This document shows positions 1 to 13,500 of a DNA stretch of 64,000 bases, piece by piece. The position numbers and the translations under genes are program-made. This DNA comes from Diabrotica undecimpunctata (Eukaryota > Arthropoda > Insecta > Coleoptera > Chrysomelidae): NCBI RefSeq assembly GCF_040954645.1, contig NC_092806.1:29909644-29973643 (forward strand), in the 5' to 3' direction. The notes beneath the pieces were generated by a model, which saw only the letters and a program-made list of their open reading frames with translations, was not told where the DNA came from and searched no databases. Within the stretch, counting starts at the first letter, position 1, and every line of letters starts with the position of its first letter.

Positions 1-640
1 TAAAAACTTGTCTATGTACATTGAAAGATGTTTTTGCTCTTTTAAAATTCTTCATAACAGCTTCTCTTCCATGTCTTTGTTGTTAAAATGATCTTGTATT
101 TATTTTTTTCCTTTGTTATGGATTGGTATGTAAATGTATGAATTGACTACTAACATGTTTATGTTAACTAAAAGTTCGATACTTACTTTCTTGTACCATT
201 TGACACTACTACTAAATTAGTTGACGCTATTATATTTAACAAAACTGGGTTTTCTACGCCAACATCCGGAACGGATAGGCACTTTAAGAAGAAGGGTTTT
301 CTACATCAATGATTGCAGGAAGACAGTAGGACTTTCTTCTACAAGAGAGAGACATTTTTTTCTTAGAATGTTGCTTTTATCACACTGTTATCCTGCAACT
401 ATCTGTTTATTCAGTGGAACATGTTATTTAAAATAAAAACAAACAGTTAATATACTAGGGGATGTGCACCTTTATAGATGCTTAGTAATTATGAATGTTG
501 AGGCTTTTCAGGGATCTCTCACTCATTTTTTGCTGTTTGTCAGCTGCCAGTGGTCCCCATGTTGGGTTGTATGTACTGCATTGGCGAAGTTTATGTTTAG
601 TAATGTTTGAACTAAGTATAATAGTAATAATAATAATAAA
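1..640. other. No recognisable gene
   Basis: AT-rich sequence. A short open stretch around 221-436 has no recognisable motif and no convincing coding signal. Nothing else is supported here. Confidence 0.5.
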
Positions 641-1190
641 AATAATGTCCACAAACTGTCAATTTAAGGACGAAAAAGTGTGCATATGTTTGGAAAAACC
701 TCTGCACAGTTGTCACCCCATTGATATCACCCAGCACTATGTTGATAGTAAAGCATCAAACTATTGGTTGACATTAGGAAATATGTTTGCAGAAAGAGAG
801 GATTTCTACCTCTCAAAAAAAAACTTCCTGAAGTGTATCATCAAAGACCCTCAGATACAAAAAAAAACAAATGGTAAAACTCAAGAATATTCAACGTCTC
901 ATTGGATGTAGCTAGGCATTTCTCAGAACTAATTATTAAAAAACAGCAAGATTCAGTAGTAAAGCTATTCATCAAGAACTAGCAAACAAACTGAAACTTT
1001 CCCAAACTAGCCATCTTCTTTATTAGCAACATGTTCCTAATAGTATGCTTGGGAATGACAATTACAAGCTGTACTGGGACCATACTATGCTCACTGACCA
1101 ACTAGTGGCACATAATAGATGATCTGATACTAGTTAACTATTGGAGTTACAACATCAAGAAGTTGCCAGAGACATGATAATGAAAGCATT
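640..1190 (+). pseudogene. Decayed C-terminal tail of a non-LTR retrotransposon polyprotein
   Basis: Conceptual translation in shifting frames gives the tail typical of one group of insect LINEs. It holds a segment with YWLTLGNMFAEREDF near 750-810, a segment ending IHQELANKLKLSQTSHLL near 965-1020, and YKLYWDHTMLTDQLVAHNR near 1062-1120, followed at once by a stop. No catalytic RT motif remains. Several frameshifts and stops show it is dead. Family assignment comes from remembered similarity of these motifs in insect LINE ORF2 tails and was not searched. Confidence 0.55.
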
Positions 1191-1210
1191 TTTTTTATAT
1201 AGCCCTTTTT

Positions 1211-1792
1211 CTATCCGAATTGTCGAATAAAGGCCTCTCCCATTCCTCGCCATTCATCCCTGTTGTGTGCTAGGCGCTTCCACATTGGTCCTGCGACTCT
1301 TTTGATATCGTCGCTCCAGCGCATTTGAGGTCTTCCTCTTGGTCTCTTCGCATCGTACGGTCGCCAGTTTCCGACTTCTTTGTTCCATCTACCATCTTCG
1401 AGACGTTCGTTGTGTCCAGCCCATTTCCATTTTAATTTAGCTGCTTGTTTCGCGGCGTCCTTTATTTTTGTTTTGTTCCGGATTGCTTCGTTCATTTGCC
1501 GATCTATTAGTGAGATACCAAGCATCTGTCGTTCCATAGCTCGCTGAGTTTTTCGAATCTTGTCCATGTTCTTTTTTGTGAATGTCCAGGTTTGAGCTCC
1601 GTAAGTGAGAACGGGAAGGATACAAGAATCGAACACTTTGGTTCGAAGGTTTTGGGGTATCTTTTTGTCTTTCAGTATGTATGAGAGTTTTCCAAATGCG
1701 GCCCATCCCATTCTTACTCGTCTGCTTATTTTTTTTTGCTTATTTGATTTTATTTTAATGAAAGCATAACAAGTAGTAAAATCTTTTATCAA
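1211..1792 (-). pseudogene. 3' end fragment of an RTE-like LINE (post-RT region)
   Basis: About 190 open codons on the minus strand. They match the region after the RT domain in RTE-like insect LINEs: an ILPVLTYGAQTWTFTKK segment, then a conserved RQMLGISLIDR-type stretch, then LKWKWAGHNERLEDGRW and a basic RPRGRPQMRWSDDIKR tail. The RT palm (FxDD box) is missing, so this is a 5'-truncated copy, the usual outcome of LINE insertion. Residues upstream of about SRRVRMGW may be flanking sequence. It is not a host gene. Confidence 0.8.
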
Positions 1793-2399
1793 TGATTGAC
1801 TAACTGATATGTTACTACACTACTCTTCTCTTTATGGGTTTAATAACCTTGTAGATAATGCATGACCCTGTCTTGTGTTTTCTAATTTACCAGCCTGTAG
1901 ATTATTAGATCCACCCTGCTTTGGTATGAATCTCGAATTAATCAGAATATAATATATTTGTTTTCTAACAATATTGTTTTTGTTGGGTTAAGGAGATTGC
2001 CATGTATAGAAACAATTTCTAGTATACTATTTACATCTAAACCATGTATTTGAAATCAAGAAGCTTTCTTTCTAACAGAATTGTATCAATCTTCCATTGT
2101 TATGTTCACCTATGTCATGCTTTTCAGTTACTTTTATTACCTCATTTTCAACTTTTACAATGAGGTCTGTCATGATTATAGTAATTTCATACATTTGGTA
2201 TAATTAAGTACTTCTTTTATTTCATTGTAGAATTTTTCTATTCCTCAATCAGGCTTTTCTGCGATGTGAGCATAGCTATAACTATATAGTTGTTTGTTGG
2301 CTACAGTTTCAATTTAGTATACATCGTTTTATCAAACTGGGGGATAAAACTTAATACCCCTACACTGGTTCTACTATCTATAAAATTCCTACTCGCTTT

Positions 2400-2880
2400 T
2401 GAACATTTGATCATTTATTTTTCTGACATAAAAAATACTAGACAATTGATCTAAATTGAAATCGCCCACCAAAATGAAAGAGTGGTTCGTTGAAACTATA
2501 AAATCAAAAATTCCGTCCAATTCTTCAATAAACCTTGCATCTCACAATGAAGGGGAATGATATATGCATCATATGTGCCAAGTTGATGTTAAAAAATTAA
2601 CTTTTAAAATTACACACCAATAATTTTTGTCAAGGACACACTTTTTTACAACAGAACATCTGTAGTCACTCTTAACATATACTAACACTCCACCAGTATA
2701 CTTTCTTAATGAATCACCACAAACACACATATAGTTTTCAGTTCTTATTTCATTATCTTCTACATCATTGGTGGTCCAGGTCTCGCTTAATAAAATAACC
2801 TTCAGATTCAAACATAACACGTTTTCCTTAATTAGATCTAATTGTTCAAAATACTTTGAGCATTTATATATATACACATA
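2400..2880 (-). pseudogene. Jockey/CR1-like LINE: apurinic endonuclease domain remnant
   Basis: Minus-strand translation gives an exonuclease-endonuclease-phosphatase type domain: ILLSETWTT (catalytic Glu motif), a GGVLVYVKSDYRC strand, a YHSPS-like motif and FILVGDFNLD (the GDFN motif). One stop and one frame break separate the blocks. This domain nicks target DNA in LINE retrotransposition. It lies downstream of the ORF1 remnant at 3074-3390 in the same orientation, so both probably belong to one decayed copy. Confidence 0.75.
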
Positions 2881-3073
2881 ACATCTGTATTTAGTTGTAT
2901 ATTAGGTGCAATTTTAGTTTTTTTGATTATTTACATTACTTTTGTTGACAATTGTGGGCCAATTATCAATATATTTAATAGTTTTGCTGTGGTCACCTGA
3001 GTTTATAAGATTTTGTAGTTCATTTTTGGTCATGGACAAGTTTCATGGACTTTTTTTATAATACTCACATTGC

Positions 3074-3390
3074 TAGTTGGTTTGATCAGCAAAGATTTTG
3101 ATACCTTCTTCTTTAATCAGTTGTTTATTTTTCAGCACTCACCAAACCTTATGTATAGATGGTAAAATAACTTGAATTGGTCGAGTTTTCAGTGGTGCAA
3201 ATTTTCCAAGGCTAAAAACTTTAATGCCCTTTCTGTCGATATCAAAATTTTCCAATATGTCGTTTACCATAGTCAAGTCTTCAGCATTTCTCTTCTGCTG
3301 GGTCTTCCATTTTGGACTCCTTTACATTAAAAATTACAATATTCGAAGCTCTCCTATCTCTATCCATAATTTCACTAATTAAATCTTCCT
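3074..3390 (-). pseudogene. LINE ORF1 remnant (RNA-binding protein)
   Basis: Minus-strand reading shows RDRRASNIVIFNVKES followed, after a frame slip, by IDRKGIKVFSLGKFAPLKTR and then VLKNKQLIKEEGIKIFADQT. This is the pattern of ORF1 in Jockey/CR1-like insect LINEs, whose product coats the element RNA. It sits just 5' (in element orientation) of the endonuclease remnant. Two internal breaks make it non-functional. Confidence 0.65.
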
Positions 3391-3483
3391 TAACACTCAA
3401 TAAAATTTTACCATTATTCTTGTAACCTTCAACACATTTTTTTACAGTCTTCACAGTAATACTTCAATAATCTGGTTCTCTTA

Positions 3484-3642
3484 AGATCAATAACTATTAG
3501 TTCCCTAGCAGTAAGATTCGAACAAACCCTGTGCATAGCCTCTGGCAGATATCACATGTTTTTCAATCAATAACTTTTAGTTCACTAGCAGTAAGATTTG
3601 ATTAAACCCTGTGCGTAGCCCTCTAGCAGATATCACATGTTA
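3484..3642. repeat. Tandem duplication, two copies of about 78 bp
   Basis: Two adjacent diverged copies share the blocks CTAGCAGTAAGATT, AAACCCTGTGC and AGATATCACATGTT. The copies differ at several positions, so the duplication is not recent. Confidence 0.75.
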
Positions 3643-3649
3643 TATGTGG

Positions 3650-4203
3650 TGTGTTATTTATTATTTTACAAACAACACACTCCATGATTATCGTCAAATT
3701 AAAAATTAAAGAATTAGGAAAGTAGGCACGCCACTGGTAAACATTCCAAATTCACAGATTTTTTAGATCAGAACACTTTAACTTTACAAGACTTTCTACT
3801 TTTGGTAGAAACTGCAGATTTTTCTCAATATGCGGGTATGATTTTCAACAATGTTATTACCACATTATACATCAATGTTATTACCACTAAATTACGATTA
3901 AAACGTATTGGGAATTTTGACTGTACTGTAAACATCTAAAACAAAGAAAGCTATTGTAACACCACTAAACTTCTAAGTTATTTTATTTTAAAACAAAAAG
4001 GAGAAATTCGAAGATTTTTTTTTATTTCGAAACAAAAATTCAAATTTTTTGCCTAAATCTGTGCCTTCTTCTAATTGCATTCCACGACATATCGATTCCT
4101 AATACATATAAGCGAATTAAATTTAAGTTTCTTTCTATTATTTTATTTTATTTATGTCTTCTTAATTGCATTATTGTTTTTTTTTTGAACAGACATATTC
4201 AAG
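3650..4203 (+). promoter_or_regulatory. Upstream region of the RBR ligase gene with a 5'UTR splice acceptor
   Basis: No TATA box or other core promoter element can be claimed. A long T tract followed by GAACAG at 4187-4192 is a good 3' splice site 11 bases before the start ATG. The first coding exon is therefore probably preceded by a non-coding exon further upstream. Confidence 0.5.
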
Positions 4204-4534
4204 ATGGCTGAAGCTCAAATAAATAGAAGCTATCTTGAAATACTTCGAGAAATCTTTCCTCGAACAAATGAACATATGATACAGGAAATTATTGAAATTG
4301 TTGAACGTGAAAATCCTGATGATGTATTTGAAGGAAAAATAGAAAATATGATAAATCTACTATCTGGGGACGGAGCCACTGGACCCATGCCAAATGTAGA
4401 CATTGTAGCAAATAATTTATTTTCAAATTTGATTTCTATTTTTCCCGACGTTGATGAAGATTACTTACATCAGTATGTGAATAATAAACCAACATTTTTT
4501 GATATTGAAGATGCAATTGGTGAATTATCGATGT
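4204..4534 (+). CDS. RNF216-like: RBR ligase coding exon 1 (residues 1-110)
   Basis: Starts at the ATG 11 bases after a splice acceptor. It ends with phase 1 at GT-GTAAGT. It encodes two CUE/UBA-like segments (LREIFPRTNE and LISIFPDVDEDYL), alpha-helical and acidic. Confidence 0.9.
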
Positions 4535-7500
4535 GTAAGTTACTTATTTTTTACTTATAAAATTAAATTCTTCTAAACTTTATTTTACGTTACGAACGGA
4601 ACGTTTGGATTATGCAGATCAGTGTTAGTAAAACTCTCAAGCACGTGTTGCTTGACATAAGTCATTCTAATCAGAGCCGTATTCAGCACTGTGTAGATGT
4701 AGTTAACTTAATTTCACTAATAAGCAGATACATATAGTTGAATACAGAATAATGCATTATAAATACTTGTTTCTTTATTATACATATATAGGTATGTAAT
4801 TATTATAAGTCTGATAAAAATAGTTAAATTTTACTATTGTTTAACATTACATGTTTATTAACGCTTTAGATAAGATTTAACTAAAAGATAAAAAACAATG
4901 CAATGTTTATTTCATTTGCATGTAATTAATAACAACCATTACTCACATAAAAAAGATTTAATTGGGCTTATTTTTTAATTGCAGGTGACTTGCCATCAAA
5001 GAAATCGGATCCTATAATTATTACCGAACAGCTTCAGGCAGCTCTGCCAAATGCGGATCCCAGTTATTTACAAAATGAAGCTTGTAGGCTCGCAAAGTTG
5101 CCTCAAGAAGCTTTAGACCAGTTTTTAGGAGAAGCTATTATAGATCACAACTACCCTACAATGCAGGATTATCTTAAGTAATTTTGTTTTTTTTAATATA
5201 TAGGTTATAATATCTATTTTTAGATGTAGATGTTCAATTTGTTTCCCTATTCTTTTTGGCATAGAAAATAATTTTTCTCGAACATAATTTCTCAACACTC
5301 AGTGAGTGAAAGTTTTTTAGTTTTATTTTTATTATCATTTGCTGAAAATGCTATTCTGTGTATAAAAAAAAAAATGAAAAAAAGTGAGTTTCGAACGATG
5401 GTTTAAAATACACTAAAACAAACCCAAAGATGAGTTGGAATTTGGATTTCATTGCAGCCGACTTTTGGATTTTCGCTTGATACCAGATTTGTTATGTATT
5501 GTGTCTTTCCAAAATTTATGTTCAAACCAACTTCCTACAGGCGGTATCTTACTCAGTAAGCATAGTTCAATCTCTTTGAAGTTATTTGTTATCAGAACTA
5601 TGTCGTCTGAAAATCGCAGGTGCAATAGCATTTCGTCGACGTCTACACGTTGATTCCTTTGGAGTTACACTCCAACTGTTTATAAGCCTGTTCCAGAACT
5701 GGGGTACATGTCTCCATTTCTGATGCCTCTTTTGATTTTTATGCATTTTGTATCTTTGTGTAATCTTACGGTCATGGTTTCATTTTTGTATATGTTTCCG
5801 ATCAGTTTGGAGTACCGATAACCTATGCGACTTTCCTTCTACACTTAAAAGTCAGGATCAATGGTCGGTTATATTCAATGGATTCTTTAATAAGTAATGC
5901 CTTTTTTTGCAGTGTAGGTGGTCGTTAGTGCCAAAGTTTTGGCTGGCTCCACACAAGGGATCTAACGTTGCCGCCATCATTGGAGGCAACGTTGGATCAA
6001 CTGTGTTCCCACGTTCGGTGAGGCATCCACACATTGGGTTGAGTATCGGGGCGATATCAGTGTGTTCCCTCTAGAGCCAACGTCAACATGTCCGACATGG
6101 AAATTGCAGTGGTTGCGACTGTCGTGATAATGAGTGCATATGATTGTATTTTGCTACAAAAAGGCGAATTTTACGTCATTTTGTTTACAGCGTTACTTAA
6201 AGCTACTAGATCTTTAGAGATGTCATATTTGGCAACTGCAGACTGAATATATGAGTGTAAACCTGACGTCGAGGCTCTGAATCCCATTTATTCTTTTATT
6301 AACGCAATTCCCAAATTTCGTATCCTTCTACTTTGGCTGTATTCTGCATCAAACGTGACTTTAATCCACAGCCGATATATGGAATACATAACGTACATAT
6401 TTTAAAAGTTACCACACGACAGTGGTCTATTAGGAAAAAATAATCTATATTTCAAAATTAAAAGTATATACTTTTGTAAAATATTTAGATAAGTAGATTT
6501 TTTTTGGGTAACTGAAAGGTACTGAAAAAACCAGATATGTATATTATTTATTTATGTAAGAAATAGCCTTTTAAGCATTAACCCGGCTCTGATAGACCAC
6601 CGACGTGTATCGGAGTGTTAATCGTAGACAACTCAACGGAGGTGGCTCAGGTGGCCGAAGATCGATTTTTACATGTTGTAAATTTGTTTTTTAATGCCGT
6701 CATGGAATGGAAATTTTCTTCGATAACGTTAGTTTTATTTTCTAAAACGAATGCTGTGTAAAATGGCAGCACAAGCGTTTTAAAAGAAAAAAAGAAGACT
6801 TTTTATAAACTGTGGCTTGTCATTGGTTTATTTTTTGCTTTGCTAGATTGTGCAAAATTAGGTGAAATTGTGGAAAATTACGCGCCAACAACTAAATAAT
6901 GCGCAAATAGCATAATTTTACGCCGATTGGAACACTGCTGTAGTGCCAATATATGGTCGGCATCAACGGCAACACCAGTATTGGCGCCAATCCCTTTGCT
7001 GTGTACGCAAAAACCGACGGCCTACGGAAAACTCTCAACGTTGGAGCAAGCCATAAAAACGTTGGCGCCAACATTGACTCCAACACGTATCTGTATCTGT
7101 AGAGTAGGGAGGGCGAGTTAAGTTTACAGCACTTAGGCCACAATTGACCCATTGTGCATCCTCCCAGGAAGCTGTCACCCTTAGCCCATTGTCCATCCTG
7201 CCATTTCTAGGAAGGTGGACAAGTCACCAGGAGACATCTCTTATGTGGGCAGGTGTGGGCCAGGACTCGCCGAACGCGTACTCTGGTATTAACGATAACT
7301 CCGGGCACTCACATAGGACATTCTACAGTTTCGTCTTCTCGTTCACACTTAATACATAAAGGTGTGTCTGCTAGCCCCAGTGTGTGGAGGTGTTTGCTTA
7401 GTTGACAATGACCAGTTAAAAAACCAACTGCCAAACGTAGGTTTTTCCTGGTCATTCCCAAGTACTTCTTTGATGTTGACTCTTCAAGGTTACTTAGTGT

Positions 7501-10500
7501 TACCCTGGCAAGTTTACATCCTTGCCCTTCTTCCCATCTTTTTACGGTTTGCGTATGGGAGTGACATTTGACAATTTCCGCGATTGTTGTAGTTGACCAA
7601 CCAAAAAGATCCCCAGGTCCTAAGAGTCTTAGGCCTGCCGCCGTCCTAGATAATTGGTCAGCAATGCGGTTACCTTTATTCCTATTGTATCCTTTAACCC
7701 ACCTCAGGATGATGGTATTACCATCCGAAGCTTGAGTTAGTGACTCGTGACACTTCATTACTAAACCTGATGTGACACGTGGTCTATTCAAGGTTAGTAG
7801 CGCTTTTCTGCTATCTGTGCAGATCATTATAGTTTTCCCTGCTATACCTTTTTGGGTTATCTCTTTTGCGGCTATGGAGATACCAGTCAGTTCTGTCTGA
7901 ACTACGCTGGCATTTTTGCCCATACCCCACTTTATTCTTAGGTTCAGTGATCTGGAGTATATCCCACATCCTGAGCCTTCTTTCATTTTGGAGCTATCGG
8001 TGTATATGCAATAGGCATTTGCCACGTTTGTCTCCATATACTGTCTTGTTTCAATTTTGAAGGGGTTTGTTAAAGACCTGCGTAGCGCAAGCGGTAGGAT
8101 ACTTGCCTCGCAAGCCGGTGGTCCGGGGTTCGAATCCCACCGCCGGCAAGAACATCTAGACATTCTAAAAATGTCTATAGGCCCCAGGTCGACTCAGCCT
8201 GAATAAAAATGAGTACCTTGGGTAAAACCAGGGGTAATAATAGACGGTTGAAGCGTAGCACTGGCCATGTTACCTTCCTTGTATACCGTAGGCCCTAGAT
8301 ATAGCAGACTACCCTGCTATACTCCCAAAGCCACGACAGCGGTATAAAACGGGAGACTATTATTATATTGTTAAAGACAAACTTTGGTTCAATTGTGTCG
8401 CAGCCTGCCTGTAGTAGTGGTAGCGCAACCAGCTCTCCCCGTCAGAAACGAGTTCTCAATTGTCTCATTCCTACATCAAGGTTTGCACCAGCTGAGTGCA
8501 GTCGCATCATTGTCACTAGCGCCACCTCTTTGACATATATATATCTAGAGGCGTGATGCCAATGATCAACTCCATTGCAACAGTTGGTGTTGTTTTCATG
8601 GCACCACGTTGGTCCCCATGTGTGGAGCCGGCGCGGCGTAAAACCCGCATGTTCCTTAGGCCGGTAAAAATATAATTTTGATTTTAGTCTATTTGTTATT
8701 ACTCAATAGTAAAGGTTTATCAGGCTTATGGGTCCGTAATTTTCGAGCTCTGTTGGATGAATGAATGTCCAGGTCTTATTAAAGAAAATCGGCACGAAGA
8801 GTTATAAAGCGCTTTCATTTTTCTGTTGAAAGTACCAAAAGTTTTTCATCCAAATTTTAAAATTTTCATTTAAAATTCTATCCAATGATGATCCACTTCT
8901 AGATTTGATTTAAGAGTATGAATTGTGACATACTGACTAAAAATAAACAACGTAGAAATGTAAAGTAAAATTGGGTATTATAAACAATATTAAGTACTTT
9001 AACTTAAAAAACTTAACTTAAAAAACTTAACTTAAAAAAAGTGATAGTTTTTGATTACAAAATAATGAGATGAATTGACAAAATTAAAATTTATAATCTG
9101 TTCTAGGAACAAAAAACACAAAGAAGAAGTGGCAAATTATAAGGACAATTTTGATTTGCGTAAGTTTTTAGAAACTTTTCCGGACCCTATTGAAACATTC
9201 ACTGGCAAAAATAGACCTTCCTGTTTCGATGAAAACTCTACAGAATCTGACGAAAAGTACGCTTTAAATTTTTTATATAATAGTTATACGCGAATTAGGA
9301 GGAAATACATCGATTTAGTTTTTAAATGGGAGAAGAAAAATTTAGTAGCTGTGTGTAACAGATTAGATACGTTACATAATAGTCTGTTGAGGCCGAGACC
9401 GATAGAGAATGGCGAGGATTCTACCAATATTACATTGCTGCAAATGGTACGCATTTACTATTCTTTTATCATACAATATTTTTTGTTTGTAGTTTAAAGC
9501 CATCGACAAAATCGTAATTAGCGATGGCTGTGAAATTACTTAAAAATAAGGATCTTTGTAATGTAGTGACCATCCATTTTCACTGACATTTACGACTTAA
9601 CATTGGCAATGTAAAGTTTAATTAATAATATTTTGAACAAATTAATTTTTTAGGAGAACTAATGTTATTTATATTATTTAATATTTCTTCTTACTGTGCC
9701 TGGAGACAATACGCATCTTTTCTTATGGCTATTTCTTCCGACATTGCTTTCCACTCGTAATTGAGCTATCTGATGCCATTACAAAACTGTGATAATTCAT
9801 CTGTACCTGTTGCTTTGAGTATTTCTGCTAGTTTCTGGTGATGAATGCAATCAAAAGTTTTGCAGTTGTCTATAAAGTATGAGTATATTTCCACATTAAT
9901 GTCACGGGCTCTCTGTGAAAATATATTAAGTGAGAATAGAGCCTGAGGAGTTCTCATTCCATTTTTAACGCCGAATTGGCTGTCACTTACTTGCTGCTCG
10001 TACTTTTTGTATATACGAGTGTGTATGACTCTCAAGAACGTTTTTAATACGCGAGACATCAACCTTATCGTGCGTTAATCGTCAAATTTAGATGCATTAG
10101 ATTTATTGGGTAAGGTGACGAAAGTTGATTTCAGCCAATCTAAAAATATTTTCCTGATTCTGTAGATTGTATTAAACAAATCTGACAAAAGGCTTAACTC
10201 CAAACCGTTTTCGTGTGTCAGATGTTTCGGCATGTTCCTCATCAGGCCCTTCGGCTTTACCATCTTTCTGTAATAGGACGGCATGTTGTACCCCTTCTTT
10301 AGTAATGACAGGGCTCTTTTCAGTAATCGCATTGGCAGGTACTCCTTCGTCGTTAAACATGCTTATCTTGTCGTTCATCATTAATATTTATATTATTGAA
10401 TTAAAGTAAATTTATCGAATATTACTTCCATATAGATGTAAACGTAAATGGCGATTGGCAAAGACACGGGTTAGTATCTTAATGACATAATAATAAGCAG

Positions 10501-13500
10501 GTATAAAAATTCTCAACCTGGAAAAACTCAGAAATTATATATATTCAGGGATTCTACAGCATTCACTGCCTTCCCTCGCTCAACCGTTTCCATCTCTCCC
10601 TGTTCCATTCTCCATCGTTTAGGCCTCTCTTACTCATGGCGTCGTCTACTTCGTTCCTCCAGGATTTTCGGGGTCGTCCTCTTTTCCTCCTTTCTATGGG
10701 GCTCCATTCGGTTATTCTCTTTATCCATCTGCTGTCACTAGTTCTTCTTACATGTTCATACCACTTTAGTCTTTTTTGTTCTATGTATGTTAGTATGTCT
10801 GTTTCTATTGATGTTCTTTGCTTTATTTCGTCATTACTTCTCCTATCCATTCTTGTTACTCTGCAGCATCTTCGCAGGCATTCCATCTCTTTTGCTACTA
10901 TCTTACTGCTGTTTTTCTTGTTTATGATCCAATTTTCAGCCCCATATGTTATAATACTTCGCACTAACGTTTTATAAATCTGTGTTTTTTTCTTCATATT
11001 TAGGTGTCTATCCCACCATACTGAGTTAAGTTGTCGGATTGCTGTTCTTGTTTGTTTCAATTTTTTGTGTAATTTCTTCCTCTGTTGTTGCCTTTTTCGT
11101 GAATATAAACCCCAAATATTTGAATTTATCCTTTCCTTTGATTGTTACGTTGTCATCAATCTGTAGATCTTCTATGTCTTCTTCACTTGTAGATAGATAC
11201 TCTGTTTTGGCGAGGTTAATATCTAGGCCAGCCTTGGTATATTCTTCTTGTAGTTTCTTCATCATGTAGCTGAGGTCGTCTTGGTCTTGTGCAATCACTA
11301 CTTGATCGTCTGCAAAGCTTAACGTATATAGGTATTCGTTCCGTACCGGTACTCCCATGCCTTCGCATTTTCTTTTCCATGTAGTCAAGGCTTTCTCTAA
11401 GTATATTTTGAATAGGGTTGGAGATGTGGAACAACCCTACAGGAGCCCTTTTGTTGTGGTGAAGTCTTCTATGATTCTTGTTCCCATTTTAATGGACACT
11501 TTATTTTCTTTATACATTGCCTCCCATAGTTCTGACCTTGGTAGAGAGTCATACGCCTTTCTCATATCCACAAATGCCAAATGTATATCTTTATTTTTTG
11601 CTTTTTTCTTTTCCTACAGTTGTTCCAGTGTGTATATGTGGTCTATGCATGATCCTCCTGCCGTGAAGCCTGCTTGATCCTCCCCGATTTTACCTTTTAT
11701 CGCTTGCTCTATCTTTTCTCTCAGTATCTTCCCATATAATCTTCCTATTGATGATATTACGCTTATTCCTCTGTAGTTTTCGAATCGTTTTCTATCTCCT
11801 TTCTTAAATATAGATGTCATATATGCCTCCGTCCATTCCTTTGAGAGCTGTTCTCCATTTATGGCTTTCTGAAATATCCATTGTATCATCCGGTGTAATT
11901 TTTTGGATCCGTATTTTATAAGCTCAGGTGAGATGCATCCAGGTCCCGGTGCTTTCTTATTTTTGATTGTTTTTATGGCCGTTCTCATTTCCCTAACTGT
12001 TATTTCTATTTCTTGTTGTGGGGATCTGCTTCGTCTTCGCCTGGTTTCTTTTCCAATGAATTGTGGTCTTTGTTCTGTTAACAGTTCCTTGTAATAGTCC
12101 TTCCATTCTTTGTCCTGTATATTTCCCAATTTAATTTTTTCAGTTTTGTTTCAATTCTCTCAGTACTTTCCATGACTCCGAAGTTCTTGTACCTCCTATG
12201 TATGTTTCAATATTTAAGCAGGTTCTTTCCCATTCCTCATTCTTTTGTTGTGTTATTTGTTTTTTCACTTCTCTATCTTTTTCTCTATATTCTTTATAAA
12301 TTTCATCGTTGTTTGTAGTCAGCCATTTTCTGTATAGTTGCTTTTTTTCTTCAATTATTCTTTTTGTTGGTTCATTTATTTCATAATAGTGCAGTTTATT
12401 TGTTGTGTTCTTTTTCTCCAAGGGCTTCGAATGCTGCTTGTTTTATACTCGCCTTTATATGCTCGTTAAAAATTACTATTAAAACAATCTGAAGATGACA
12501 AAACTCACTAGAAATATTGTACAAAGTTTTTTAACCATTTGTGAAGTTTTATGTAAAGTTTGAATCAAATTTTGCTATTAAAATAACTATGGGCATTTTT
12601 TTGTAGTAAAATCAAACATCCTTAAAGAAATCCGCTTTCGAAATATGTTCACAAACAATGAATTACTTAATACCACGTTAATGAAATTATGATGAATATA
12701 GTTATACTAAAAGTATAATTACTTTTTAGCCATACAATTTTTACCTCATTGTAATTTTAGATATCATTCTTAAAATACCGTAAACAAATAGAAAGAGAAC
12801 TAAAGTTAAAAAATGAGGCATACCGTCACGCCAAAGAAGAAGCTAGAAAGTTTAATCTCTTTGAAACCTGCCAGTGTTGTTTTGACGAAGAGCTAATCCC
12901 GGAAGAAATTTACTTTTGTATGAAAGATTGTCCGTTCTGCAAAGAATGCGTTAAAAAAGGTGTGGAAGTTGGTGTTGGCAGAGGTGATACAAAGTTTCCC
13001 TGTATGGCCGATTGTGACTCTGAATTTAGTTTACAAACGCTGCAGGTGAGTAGTAAATATTTTTTAGAAGTTTAATAATGACTACTGCGTGAATATTTCA
13101 GTATTTAAAAACCGTTACTCAGCAAAGTATTAATTAGTAGTAAATTACGTAAAGTAATTATACAGGGTGTTGCAAACCGATACCACAGAAAAATGTACAG
13201 CAAATCGAACCCTGAAAGTTTTCGGACTATGTTTTTTTAGATGCCTATGAATATATCTATATTTATTTCAACATATTTCTTGATCAATATCAATGTAAAA
13301 CAGTTGTTGTGTTGAACAGCTTTGCATCAACGTTTTTATATTAGGTCCGCCCTTTATATCGTCGAAAATGCATTAGTGGAAATAATAAAAGAGGGGAGGT
13401 TCAACGTTGCCAAACTTATTGGTTTTATTTGACCTGTTGTCTTTTTAGCATTTTAACAATGTTTTAAGATAATCAAATTTGGCGAATTGATTTAAATGGC

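Larger units (their letters stand above)
5178..9106. other. Intron 2 of the RBR gene, mostly transposon remnants
   Basis: Holds a minus-strand RT fragment (5434-5860), a candidate Harbinger-like element (5943-7100), a minus-strand LINE with a SINE inserted in it, and a short tandem repeat. No host exon is visible. Confidence 0.8.

Noticed and set aside
221..436. 71-codon open frame
   Set aside because: No recognisable motif, no splice context and compositional bias typical of chance; not called as a gene.
8078..8149. tRNA gene
   Set aside because: A and B boxes are present, but the acceptor stem mispairs, there is a 290-bp body and tail, and an 11-bp target duplication. It is a SINE head.
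7309..8163. A single 284-residue RNase H protein
   Set aside because: The first 30 or so residues are translated SINE sequence; the real LINE frame continues on the far side of the SINE.
13160..13180. ACAGGGTGTT as a transposon terminus
   Set aside because: This motif is common in insect repeats and similar CACCCTGT strings occur at 36608 and 53214, but no inverted partner with a target duplication was found.
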